A stretch of DNA of 64,000 bases, from contig JANPRD010000005.1 in assembly GCA_024699715.1 (NCBI GenBank), positions 20,284 through 84,283 on the forward strand, read 5' to 3'. The position numbers and the translations under genes were made by a program. The stretch's first letter is position 1, and each line of letters opens with the position of its first letter. The stretch is from Candidatus Methanophagales archaeon (GTDB lineage: Archaea; Halobacteriota; Syntropharchaeia; Alkanophagales; Methanospirareceae). The notes beneath the pieces are model-generated. The model had not been told where the DNA came from. It worked only from the letters and a program-made list of their open reading frames with translations, and ran no database searches. Shown here one piece after another: positions 9,768 to 18,381 of the stretch.

Positions 9768-12588
9768 CTAAGAATCTCTAAACTCTCTTGTAAGAACATC
9801 GTAAAGTTTGTTTAAATCAAAGTCAATCTTGAGCATTTTCATAGATATACTGTCAATTTTCCTTTGAATTTCGTCCCTCTCTTTTATTCTTTGGTATAGT
9901 GTCTTTGCCTCTAATTTACCAATTTCCTCAAATATTTTAACCGCTTTTTTAATTATTGAACTTTTAAGATTATTAAAATCTGGAATGTGAACTAATGACC
10001 ATATAGGTTTATCGTGTAGAGTAACCCATGCTCCTCCCACTTCAGATAGTAAAGCCAGTAACTGAACCAGTGTAAAGGAGCTGTTAAGGTATAATACTAA
10101 AGCTTTTTTAATTTCATCTGAGATGTTTGCATCTAAATTTAACAAAGCAGAGGTCGTTCCTATTACTCTATTTTCACTATAATATGCTAAGTAGCGTATT
10201 GTTGCCGTTAAATTGACTTTCCTACCAAGCAAAATATTCCCAGCATGATCTCTGTAAGCCTCTCTTATATCTTTGCAAGCCTCATTAAGTTTTTTGGAAT
10301 TTATTAGTCCTGTGATTTCTCTGATTTCTTTGGGAATCGCATTCGGCTCAATTATGGCGTATTCTTCTTTATTAGTTAAGTCCATATATTTTACTCCCGC
10401 ATAAGTTCTAAGAGAGCAAACTGCCTTATCTTTTTTGACTTTAAAATTTCCTACCATCTCTCGTTCTTAGGATAATTTCATTATCTTTAACATCGTCAAT
10501 CCAAAAGACTAAACTTGGAGCTCTTGCTTCATATCTTGAAGTGAACAATTTTCTTGCATACTTCGCAGTTTCCCTATCTCCAATATAAAATCCGGGATTA
10601 TACTGAAAGATTGAAACTCCTAATTTTTCTAAAGTCGGTAAGTGTTTAATTTTCTTAATAAGTTCAAAAAATAATTCAAACCCTTCTATCGTATTAAAAG
10701 CTACCAAAGGTTTTAGATTTCTTAAGTATCCTGAAATCAAATCTTTAGGCTGCTTTAAAGCTAAGAAGCAATCGTTTTCTTCTTTATCGGTGATGGAACT
10801 TCTGAACCTCCCAACATCTTTAACAATTTCTTCAATTTCCACATCTTTCAACGATTTCTTGAGAACTATTATTGCTGGATCATATTCTTCCCCCTTTTCC
10901 AAGACAACGAGATAATCTCTAAAAGCTGCCTGCTCACTGAAAAACTCTAAATGACTTTTAACGATATATTTAATTCCGTAACCTTTATTGAGTAAGAAAG
11001 ACCTTACACTCTCCCCTTCCCAGTTAAAGAATCCCTCTGGAGCGACAAAAGCTATTTTACCATTTTTCTTCAATATTTTATCGCTTGCAACTACAAAATA
11101 AGCCCAATATCCCACTCTTCCTCTCACATCTTGCATTTTTCTAAGCAATTCTTTCTCTTCATCTCTCAACAGGTTAATAAATCTCTCTCTTCTTGTAAAT
11201 GGAGGATTCATAATTACTAAATCAAAATCTTTCGGAACTTTTCCCTTGCTGACTTCTTTTAACCATTCTTCTAAGGTGAGTTGAGGATTAGTCAATACCA
11301 TCTTGGAAACTCCATCTCCCACAATTATGTTAGGCTCAATTGGAATTTCCAAATCTTGCGAGGCTAAATTAATTGAAGCCATGTGAAAGGCAAAATGCAT
11401 TATATCTATTCCATAAATTTGCTTAAGTAATTTCTTATGTAACTTGTGTTTATCCATTCTTGGTGCTAACTTCTTCTTTCTTAAGTATGATTCAACTAAC
11501 AAAGTTCCAGAACCGCAAGCTGGGTCTAAAACCTTAACATCCCATTTATCAATTGCCAAGTTAGCAAGTAACTTTGCAGCTTCTGGTTTTGTATAGAATG
11601 CACCGAGATTTTTCCTCGTATTTGGGGGAATAGTTTCACTGTATAATCTTCCAAGCAAGTCTTCTTCAATATGCTGTGGCTTTAAAAATTTTAATGCTTC
11701 AATCAATTTGGCAATACATAAGTTTATCCTGTCTTTCTCTGTTTTATACAGAATTGGAATCAAATTCAAGCCAAAAATCTTACTGTATTTCCCACCGACA
11801 TTTTCAAACAATTTTTCTAATCTATCAAGTAAATCTTTGGGAGGATTTGAGGGGTCCACTTCTGGTAACCATGGATAATCAAGCTTCTCGGAAATTATGT
11901 GATAGAAGAGAATTTGATTGGCAAAAATGTAAGAAGCAATGTCAGCTACCAGAAGCTTTGATTCCTCTTCTATTTCCTTTTCAACTCTCTCCCCTCCTAA
12001 CTCTTCAATAAATAGCTTGAATAAATCAAATCTACCGATTATTGCCAACGCACTATCGTAAATTGGCTTCTTTGTGATGTGTCTTCTCAGGATTGAAGCC
12101 AATTCTCCTATAGATTCTCTTACTACTCTTACAACAAAATCATAATCAACTTTCGGAATCCTCTCAACTAACCATTCTTCATATCCCCTGTTGAAAACTT
12201 CAATAGATTCCACCAAAGTCATTTCCACATCATCGGATAACCAATCCGTTAAAATTAAGCATTTAACTATGAGATTTTGATAAACACTTTCCAACTCATC
12301 TGGATGAACTTGTCTGACTTCTCTTGGGAAAAGTATAGCTACAACATTAGACACATTTATTTTCTTAGCCTTTTCATGAGCTTCAGTAATGGCGTCAATT
12401 AATTTCCTATCTGAATCTATCTTTACCTCCGCTAAAACTTTGACTCCGTTTTTCCTTAAAATTAAATCTGGAAATTCTCCCTCTATGGATACCTCCGTCT
12501 CGCATTTCCAATTATAATTTTCAAATATCTTGCAAAGATGCGGATAAAGTGTTCTCTCGGTTATCCTATTCATAGTTCTCAATAACAT
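9768..12588 (-). CDS. Type IIG-like restriction-modification enzyme (nuclease-methylase-specificity), one frameshift
   Basis: Single-chain RM protein of about 940 residues. An N-terminal PD-(D/E)xK nuclease signature is seen as PD at residues 40-41 and EVK at 54-56. The central N6-adenine methylase has motif I DPACGSG near residue 355 and motif IV NPPF near 460. The C-terminal part (AGVKYMDL to REFRDS) looks like a target-recognition and helical region. The frame breaks at about 10442 in a TTTT run after TRDGRKF; removing one T joins it to KVKKDKAV. It is AT-rich compared with its neighbours and starts beside a tRNA 3' fragment, both signs of transfer. Recognition sequence unknown. Confidence 0.8.
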
Positions 12589-12595
12589 GACTGGA

Positions 12596-12644
12596 TTTAA
12601 AAAATATGCTCCGGCCGGGATTTGAACTCGGTTTTTCGGCTTGT
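12596..12644 (-). pseudogene. 3' half of a tRNA-Glu (probable attachment-site remnant)
   Basis: On the minus strand the DNA ends GTTCAAATCCCGG then CCGGAGCA, the T-arm and 3' acceptor strand of archaeal tRNA-Glu. Preceding it is CAAGCCGAA, matching the 3' side of the anticodon stem. The 5' half (expected to start GCTCCGG) is missing from the 130 bases upstream. An A-C mismatch lies in the T stem. A T6 run follows the discriminator base like a tRNA terminator. It directly precedes the restriction-modification gene, as expected where an element has integrated into a tRNA gene. Confidence 0.65.
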
Positions 12645-12798
12645 AGGCACTCCTCCGCCCACTTCCTCATATCCCCTTATTTCACATTTATTAAGCAACA
12701 ATATTTGAATGCCCAACTTCAAACAGCATCGGAAGCGACCTGAACTTTCACCTGCATAGGAGTTAAGAAAGAGAAAGAAAAGAGGGGGGAAGGAAAAG

Positions 12799-13590
12799 TC
12801 AGCTCTTCACGAGAAGCGTTCCTTTCGCCTTTTTCTCGCCGAGGGCGAAGTCTCCCATGTATTTCTTGAATCTTTCGCCGTCAACAGTGACTTCTTCAAT
12901 GAACTTGAATGTGGGCATCATGTCAATCACTTTTCCCTTCACCACAATTTCGCCACCTGTCATGTTTGCTCCGACCATGACTGCGTCGCCTTCAATCACG
13001 ATTTTACCGCCTTTCATGTCAAGACCTGCGAGGATGTCCGCATTTCCGCCGATTTTGATTTCGCCACCCGCCATGTATTGACCGACGCACTCGCCTGCGT
13101 TACCATTGACGATGACTTTGCCACCGGTCATTCCAGTCGTCTCGCCACGGTAGCATGCGCAGAGGTTGTCGCCCGCATTCCCTTCAATTACAAGCGTCCC
13201 GCCGTGCATCTCGCAACCCGCCCAGCAGTCAGCGTCCCCTCGCACCGTGATTGAACCCCCGCTCATTCTCGCACCGCAGTGCATTCCCACCGAACCCTCT
13301 GCAAGAATCTCGCCAGCGCTCATCTCGTAGCCTATCCGCTTCACCTTCCGCAAGTCGCCCTCAAACACCACTCTCACTTCTTCCGCCTTTGACGCCTCGC
13401 CTGAAATGCTCACTTCAAACAGGCGTTGAACTTCCTCCTGCCGATTCCCCCACCAGAGTTTCGTCGTTTTGACCTCTGACTCACTCTTACCGAAGAGCTT
13501 GTCGGGCGTGAGCGGACTCACATCCACAGGCACTTCCGCAGCACCACTCCTTAACGCTCCTTCCTTCAACTTGAACCTTATTTCTTGCAT
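12799..13590 (-). CDS. fwdC: Formylmethanofuran dehydrogenase subunit C
   Basis: Subunit C of the complex that reduces CO2 onto methanofuran, or oxidises formylmethanofuran when run in reverse. The protein of 263 residues is built from repeated GxGxGxG-type turns (SGGSITVRGDA, MHGGTLVIEGNAG, MTGGKVIVNGNAG, MAGGEIKIGGNA) that form a right-handed beta-helix related to the glutamate synthase C-terminal domain. It is the last gene of the fwdDBAC operon, 57 bases after fwdA. The region beyond its stop is pyrimidine-rich on the coding strand and may terminate transcription. Confidence 0.95.
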   Translation of the reverse strand: MQEIRFKLKEGALRSGAAEVPVDVSPLTPDKLFGKSESEVKTTKLWWGNRQEEVQRLFEVSISGEASKAEEVRVVFEGDLRKVKRIGYEMSAGEILAEGSVGMHCGARMSGGSITVRGDADCWAGCEMHGGTLVIEGNAGDNLCACYRGETTGMTGGKVIVNGNAGECVGQYMAGGEIKIGGNADILAGLDMKGGKIVIEGDAVMVGANMTGGEIVVKGKVIDMMPTFKFIEEVTVDGERFKKYMGDFALGEKKAKGTLLVKS

Positions 13591-13647
13591 TTTTCATTCA
13601 CCTGTTTCTCACACGCCTACTCACTCTGCTGCCCCTAATTTGACAAC

Positions 13648-15346
13648 TCAACCTCGCATAGGCGCCTTAATCACATACGGATGCGGTGTGTAAGCATCTT
13701 GAACGGGGTAGTTTGCGAGCGAAACGGAGTAGTATTCCTTGAACATACGCTCAAGGTCTGGCATCATTTCATTCATGAGCTCTTCGGGACACTCAGGCTC
13801 AACATAAATCGTCCTGCCCTCTGGTGTTGCAACGATTTCTCCATCTTTGACGACGATTTCACCGCCTTTTATCGTGTATTTTGCATTTAAGAACGCCTTC
13901 TGAATGCGAGAAGCATCCCGCTCTTCTGGCGAAATATCGTAAATTGCGACATCTGCATCCGCACCTGCGCCGAGATGACCCTTTCCATGCTCATGCAATC
14001 CCAATATTTTCGCAGATGATGCCCTCGTTATGATTGCAATCTCGTAGAAGTCAAGCTCTCTGTCAATTGAAGCGAGAGTAGAGCGCTCAAAAACCGCAGG
14101 ATGAATCTCATTCAGCACCTCATCCCTACGCTTCTTGCTCATCAGCGTTGAAATCAGTATCGGGTAGCCTATGAAAGGACCTGCATTCGGATGGTCAGTC
14201 GTAAGCACAACCTTCCAAGGGTCCTTCACGAGCAAAGCGAGCTCCTGCCCGATTGTCCACTGAATACTGTGAACAGCGTTCTTACCAGAGTAGAGGAAAG
14301 GCACAATTCCCGCACCCGTCTCCAACTCAACATCATGATTCGTCCATTTCCTGCCTGTTAGCTTGTGAAGTGTGTATTCCATAGGACCATCCGCCGTCAT
14401 TGTTGTAGTATCTCCGAGAATTACAGAGCCTAAATCTATCGTTATATGCTCATTCTTGTTCACATAATCGGCAATTTCACTCGCCTTAGACTCAAAATCT
14501 CGCCAAGTAGTGCCACCGTAGCAGAAGAATTGTACATGCGTTGCGTGCATCACTTGCCTTTCCTTGCTCGGTTTTATGCCTTTGACGACATCAAAAGTTT
14601 TGAGCGTTGTCTCAAAGTTACCGGGGTGTCCGAGCATGTTACCATGCACATGTATGCTGTGAGGCATCTCAAATCTCTCATTCGCCTCTGCAAGCGCCCT
14701 TATTATTTCTGCGGGTGTGACATCCCAGTGAGGCACCGCATCTTCCAAACCGCAGTTCTTCGCCCAGCCCCACGCCTCTGTTCCTCCGGGATTGACAATT
14801 TTAACACCGTAGCCCCTCGTCGCCTTAATCATCCAAGCGATGTAAGCAGCAAGCATGTCTATGTTCTTCTCTTTCACATATTGCAGCGTCATCCAGTTGT
14901 TGTCAAGGAGAGGCATCGCAGCATTGTCAAGTATGGGCGTATCCACAAGCTCCTCATGTGTGTGTCTCGCCGTGAGAGGAGGCATCGCAGGCTCCATCAC
15001 GAATGTGTAGCCCATCCTCGCATATCTGTAGCCAGTGGCGTATGTGTTCGGCACTGAATATCCACTGCAGGGCTTGCAAACGCCTCGCTTCGGCTCTAAA
15101 CCCCTGCGACCGTCTTCCGGTCTGAAGAGGCGACCCGCATTCACCTTTCCGCCTGCGATATGCGCATGAACATCCACGCCACCGGGCATCACAACGCAGC
15201 CAGATGCGTCTATTACCTTCGCACTCCTCTCATCCTCGCAAGGATTCCACGATTTTACCGTCACGAATGCAAATATCCATCCTTTCGCCACGCACACCAT
15301 TTATAGGGTCAAAAACAACCCCATTCTTTATTAATAACTCCGCCAT
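13648..15346 (-). CDS. fwdA: Formylmethanofuran dehydrogenase subunit A, one frameshift
   Basis: Metal-dependent amidohydrolase subunit that condenses formate with methanofuran. Zn-ligand histidines are in VDVHAHIAGG; further family blocks are PEDGRRGLEPK, IHVHGNMLGHPGN, MHATHVQFFCYGG and LTTDHPNAGPFIGYP. The true N-terminus (AELLIKNGVVFDPING, ATG at 15346 after a GAGGAG site) is in a different frame from the rest. The shift lies at about 15235, between GKIVESL and EDERSAKV. Because this gene is required in organisms using the pathway, I read the shift as a sequencing indel. It lies 39 bases after fwdB. Confidence 0.93.
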
Positions 15347-15385
15347 CTCCTCACTCACCTCATCCACTCTCCACAACACGCCAAT

Positions 15386-16687
15386 TTATTCCCCCTCTTT
15401 CGCCTTTATTGCACGCACTTCTTCCAAAATCCGCCTTATTATCTCCTCGTCCGTCATGAATTTTGAATCAATAATCTTACGCAAACGCAGCGGGACATTG
15501 TCCATGCGATATACGCTTCCTTCAGCCTCAACACCGCATATCGCCGATGGTATGACGACATCCGCAAACTCCGTCGTGGGATTCGCATACGGGTCTATTT
15601 GAATCACAGGTATTTTTGCGAGGTGCTTCACCGCATCTGCTGGAAAGTGAGATGCCGGGTCAGAAGCAATAATCAGCGCAGCATCGCATTCTTTCCTCAC
15701 GAGAGCGTCTACTGCTCCTGTCTCACCGGGATTATACCACGGGTATCCTTGCGACAGGTCCACTGCGAATGGATAGCCGAGCAACCATGTGCATATTTGA
15801 TTGAATCCATTCACATTGTAATGACCTCGCATCGGCATAATCGTGCTTTTCGTGTGCAAGTGTGCTGCTCTCGTGAATTCTATCGCATTCACAACATTAT
15901 TGTGTCTCGCTCCAGAATGAGTTACGCCCATTCCGAAGAAAGTGATGACGAACTTCGCATTTTTCACCATTTCTGCAAGCGAAAGCAAATCCTTCTTCGG
16001 AACGCCTCCTACTTCCTCAGGCACGACATCCTCGTGACCTCGCAAGATTGCTCGCAGTGCGGAGAACACCAAATAATCCTTCGTAGGATGCACTCTGATG
16101 AACAAATCAGCCATCTTCGCAGATTTCGTCTCACGAACATCCACAACGACCATCTTCTTGTCCTTCCTTCCGCCCGGCAAGAAGAAGCCTTTCGCAAGGT
16201 ATGAGTAGCGTTTCATGTGGTTAGCATGCGCAAAAACGGGATTGGAACCCCAATATATGACCAAATCCGCCCTGTTTTTTATCTGTCCGAGCGTGCAAGA
16301 GGGCAATCCGACATCCTGAATAGCGAGAACTGATGGACCATGGCACACAGAAGCGGTGTTATCTATGATTGCTCCTATCTCAATTGCGAGTTCCACACCC
16401 AAACGGACAGCCTCGCACACCGTTGAACTCCACCCATACAACAAAGGTCGCCTCGCACTCGCCAAAATCTCCGCCGCCTTCCTTATCGCTTCCTCATAAG
16501 AGCATTCTTTAAGAGCGCCATCCTCCCTTATCGCTGGCTTCTCCATGCGGTGATGTCCCATTATCTTGCTCTTTCCCATCGCACATGCGCCCTTCACTTT
16601 CGTTATTTTCCCATCCTCCACTTCCACTACAATGTCATCGCATACACAACCGCAAAATGGACACAAAACATCCCTGTATTCTACCAT
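15386..16687 (-). CDS. fwdB: Formylmethanofuran dehydrogenase subunit B (W/Mo catalytic subunit)
   Basis: Catalytic subunit of the molybdopterin oxidoreductase family, carrying the bis-pterin W or Mo centre where CO2 is reduced to formate. The N-terminal 4Fe-4S motif is CPFCGCVCDD, completed by GACAMGKS. The metal ligand lies in TASVCHGPS near residue 118 and is a cysteine, not selenocysteine. Pterin-binding blocks include YWGSNPVFAHANH and ASDPASHFPADAV. At 433 residues it is a normal length, and it is intact. The operon order D-B-A-C is typical for methanogens. Confidence 0.96.
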   Translation of the reverse strand: MVEYRDVLCPFCGCVCDDIVVEVEDGKITKVKGACAMGKSKIMGHHRMEKPAIREDGALKECSYEEAIRKAAEILASARRPLLYGWSSTVCEAVRLGVELAIEIGAIIDNTASVCHGPSVLAIQDVGLPSCTLGQIKNRADLVIYWGSNPVFAHANHMKRYSYLAKGFFLPGGRKDKKMVVVDVRETKSAKMADLFIRVHPTKDYLVFSALRAILRGHEDVVPEEVGGVPKKDLLSLAEMVKNAKFVITFFGMGVTHSGARHNNVVNAIEFTRAAHLHTKSTIMPMRGHYNVNGFNQICTWLLGYPFAVDLSQGYPWYNPGETGAVDALVRKECDAALIIASDPASHFPADAVKHLAKIPVIQIDPYANPTTEFADVVIPSAICGVEAEGSVYRMDNVPLRLRKIIDSKFMTDEEIIRRILEEVRAIKAKEGE

Positions 16688-16783
16688 TCCCTCTCACCTC
16701 TTTACCCGCTATCCCTTCTCCGCTTCTCCCTTTCATCAACCATCCACTCGCTTCACTCGCTTCTTTCCCCTTGTTCCGTCAAT

Positions 16784-17173
16784 TTACTCCGCATATCTAC
16801 GCATTAATTCATGAACGGAAGGCACTTCCTCATCTGTTTCCTCTATTTCCGCCTCTATTCCCTTGAAAAATGGCATTCCCGCACCTTTCGTTTCACCACT
16901 CACGACCGCATTCGCCCAAGGTCCCATCGGAATGAACGCAATTCCTTCGGGGTAGCCCGCTCCTTTCTTCGCAGTCACTACTACCTCGCCAGCAGCAGTC
17001 CGCACTCGCACACGCTCCGAGCCGTCTCCCTTCAAGCCGAGCTTCTTCAAATCTTCTTCGCTTAACTCGCAGACCGCAACCGCATTTTTGTATGCTTCAG
17101 AAAGCTTGTTCTCCAAGTTCGTGCCTTGCTCAATCGTCCTCCCACTTATTAAAATCACACGCACACCTCCCAT
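16784..17173 (-). CDS. fwdD: Formylmethanofuran dehydrogenase subunit D
   Basis: Small subunit of 129 residues corresponding to the C-terminal molybdopterin-dinucleotide-binding domain of related oxidoreductases. It opens VRVILISGRTIEQGTNLENK and contains KKGAGYPEGIAFIPMGPWANAVV, the family's pterin-contact region. It is the first gene of the fwd operon, downstream of a TATA box at about 17206-17214. The subunits E, F and G (ferredoxin-type) are not in this window and must be encoded elsewhere. Confidence 0.94.
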   Translation of the reverse strand: MGGVRVILISGRTIEQGTNLENKLSEAYKNAVAVCELSEEDLKKLGLKGDGSERVRVRTAAGEVVVTAKKGAGYPEGIAFIPMGPWANAVVSGETKGAGMPFFKGIEAEIEETDEEVPSVHELMRRYAE

Positions 17174-17202
17174 CGCCTCTCAATTCCCACTGAACGCTCT
17201 CG

Positions 17203-17217
17203 CATTTAAATCTTTCG
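17203..17217 (-). promoter_or_regulatory. TATA box of the fwd operon
   Basis: On the minus strand AAAGATTTAAATGCG is a clear archaeal BRE/TATA match about 35-45 bases before the fwdD start. No other promoter-like site lies between the structured DNA and fwdD. Confidence 0.55.
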
Positions 17218-17224
17218 GATTTTT

Positions 17225-17346
17225 CCGCTCCCCAGTCACCATAGCCCGACCTTCATGTGAAGGCATAGTAAGCCCGCTCTCAACCTGTCCGGGAAGGACA
17301 TGCACCGGCTACCATTCGGGTAGCCGCTTGCGACGCCCTAGGCGTG
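17225..17346. other. Hairpin-rich element (possible transposon end or structured RNA)
   Basis: Four consecutive stem-loops occur within 100 bases: CCTTC/GAAGG at 17250-17263, TGTCC/GGACA at 17286-17300, CGGCTACC/GGTAGCCG at 17306-17326 (8 bp, loop ATTCG), and ACGCC/GGCGT at 17333-17345. The density is far above the surroundings. The minus-strand peptide over it (LGRRKRLPEW, stop, PVHVLPG...) vaguely recalls the C-terminal tail of IS200/IS605 TnpB proteins, whose right end folds into a guide RNA with such hairpins. I cannot confirm that. It lies upstream of the fwd promoter. Confidence 0.4.
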
Positions 17347-17575
17347 GGGTCTGCCCGCTTTCCTCTTCTTCGTCTTCCTCTCTGGCTTCCATCGCCCCAA
17401 GGAGACTACGGAGAGAAGCATGAGCTTCTTGAAGAATAACTTTTATGTAGAAAGCGATTGCTGAACATTTGTGAGCATCTAAGCCTTTCTCAATCACTTT
17501 TATTCCTTTCCTCTCTAACTTCTTGAGTGTTCGCCTGAATTTGTGCTGAGGCATGTTTTTAACTTTACGATTCAC
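17309..17575 (-). CDS. Small basic hypothetical protein, possibly a gene remnant
   Basis: An open frame of 88 residues: a basic N-terminal half (FRRTLKKLERKGIKVIEKGL), a middle with DAHKCSAIAFYIKVI, and a low-complexity acidic/arginine tail running into the hairpin element. Either the GTG at 17575 or the ATG at 17551 could start it; AAGGTGA lies at the former. I do not recognise it. It may be the 3' end of a transposon-type gene or a small toxin/antitoxin-like protein. Its position among gene fragments makes a functional gene doubtful. Confidence 0.35.
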   Translation of the reverse strand: MNRKVKNMPQHKFRRTLKKLERKGIKVIEKGLDAHKCSAIAFYIKVILQEAHASLRSLLGAMEAREEDEEEESGQTPRLGRRKRLPEW

Positions 17576-17582
17576 CTTTATT

Positions 17583-17822
17583 TTAATAATTTATATCCGC
17601 ACTTATCTGAACGGATTTTCTAAAGTTCGCAGTATAATTCTTTTTCTTGCCGTAAATCTCGACGAATTCAAATCCCTGCTTTTCAACCAACGAACGGACA
17701 ACAGGCAAAGGTAAAAAGTCAGGGTCTCCCGGCTGTTCTGTGATGGATAATAAACCGGAGGGTTTTAAGACTTTATAGATAGCACTTAAACACTTTTCTT
17801 TATTTGAATCCTCTCTCCTCAT
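17583..17822 (-). pseudogene. C-terminal fragment of a class I SAM methyltransferase
   Basis: The 79 codons correspond to the last third of a Rossmann-fold methyltransferase: LSAIYKVLKPSGLLSITEQPGD is the usual post-motif-III strand, followed by VRSLVEKQGFEFVEIYGKKKNY. The SAM-binding N-terminal half is absent. It abuts, and overlaps out of frame with, the end of the cupin fragment upstream, so it is a joined fragment and not a complete gene. The last ten residues (SVQISADINY) look like read-through into unrelated DNA. Confidence 0.65.
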
Positions 17823-18255
17823 TCTTCACGAACTTCCCACTCGTGAGCTCAAAGTATGCAGCGCCTCCTTTCCTGCGGTAAGGCTCGTAGATTGAGGCGA
17901 AGTGCCTCGCAACAAAATTCGCCATCTTCAGCGTTTCTCCCGCAGGATTAATCGTTACATGCCCGTAGTTCGGCGGAATCACAACTTTATCCCCTTCTCT
18001 TGCGGAAATCTTGACATCTCTAACTATTCTATCCCTATAAACAGCATTAAATGGATGTCTTCCTGCGCCTTTATTAAAGTATTCCAAAAATCTGCTTTTT
18101 AACTCATCATCTGAAAGGGTATCTAATTTGTTAGGGTCTATCCATTCTTTCTAGCGTTTGTGGTCTTCCCTTCTCTGCTTTATCCATGCTTGTGCTTCTT
18201 CTGACGCTACGAATTTATCAAGCAACAATTTTATTTGCTTATCACTTAATTTCAT
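17800..18255 (-). pseudogene. Mosaic of a restriction-type N-terminus and a cupin glucose-6-phosphate isomerase C-terminus
   Basis: Starting at the ATG at 18255, with GGAGG upstream, the frame reads KLSDKQIKLLLDKFVASEEA and stops at a TAG at 18152-18154. It continues in frame as KEWIDPNKLDTLSDDELKSR and FLEYFNKGAGRHPFN / YRDRIVRD, a sequence type found in McrB/AAA-linked restriction proteins. Immediately after RDRIVRD it becomes GDKVVIPPNYGHVTINP and SIYEPYRRKGGAAYFEL, which is the C-terminal half of archaeal cupin phosphoglucose isomerase. The two proteins are unrelated, so this is a recombination or assembly junction. It is placed just after an attC-like palindrome. Confidence 0.65.
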
Positions 18256-18298
18256 ATCTTACCCACCTCCTTAAATTTAAGGCACCTCGGCTGATTTC

Positions 18299-18381
18299 GG
18301 ACAACGGCTTGCGGACATGCGAAGTTTCGGCTTTGCCGAATTTTTGCGGAGCGAAGCGTAGCCGTATGTCCGCTGTTATCG
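18299..18381 (-). repeat. attC-like palindromic site 1
   Basis: On the minus strand the site runs GATAAC, then AGCGGACAT, an imperfect inner stem, ATGTCCGC, five unpaired bases, and GTTGTC. GCGGACAT (18311-18318) pairs perfectly with ATGTCCGC (18366-18373). The outer GATAAC/GTTGTC pair with one wobble. An inner TTCGGC/GCCGAA stem lies at 18326-18340. This outer-box/inner-box architecture is that of integron attC sites. The stop codon of the upstream apeA gene lies inside the first box, a common feature of integron cassettes. Confidence 0.55.

Noticed and set aside
17225..17346. Signal recognition particle or RNase P RNA
   Set aside because: The hairpins are short and separate; the conserved SRP helix 8 (GGAAG...) and RNase P core motifs are not found, and length is too short.
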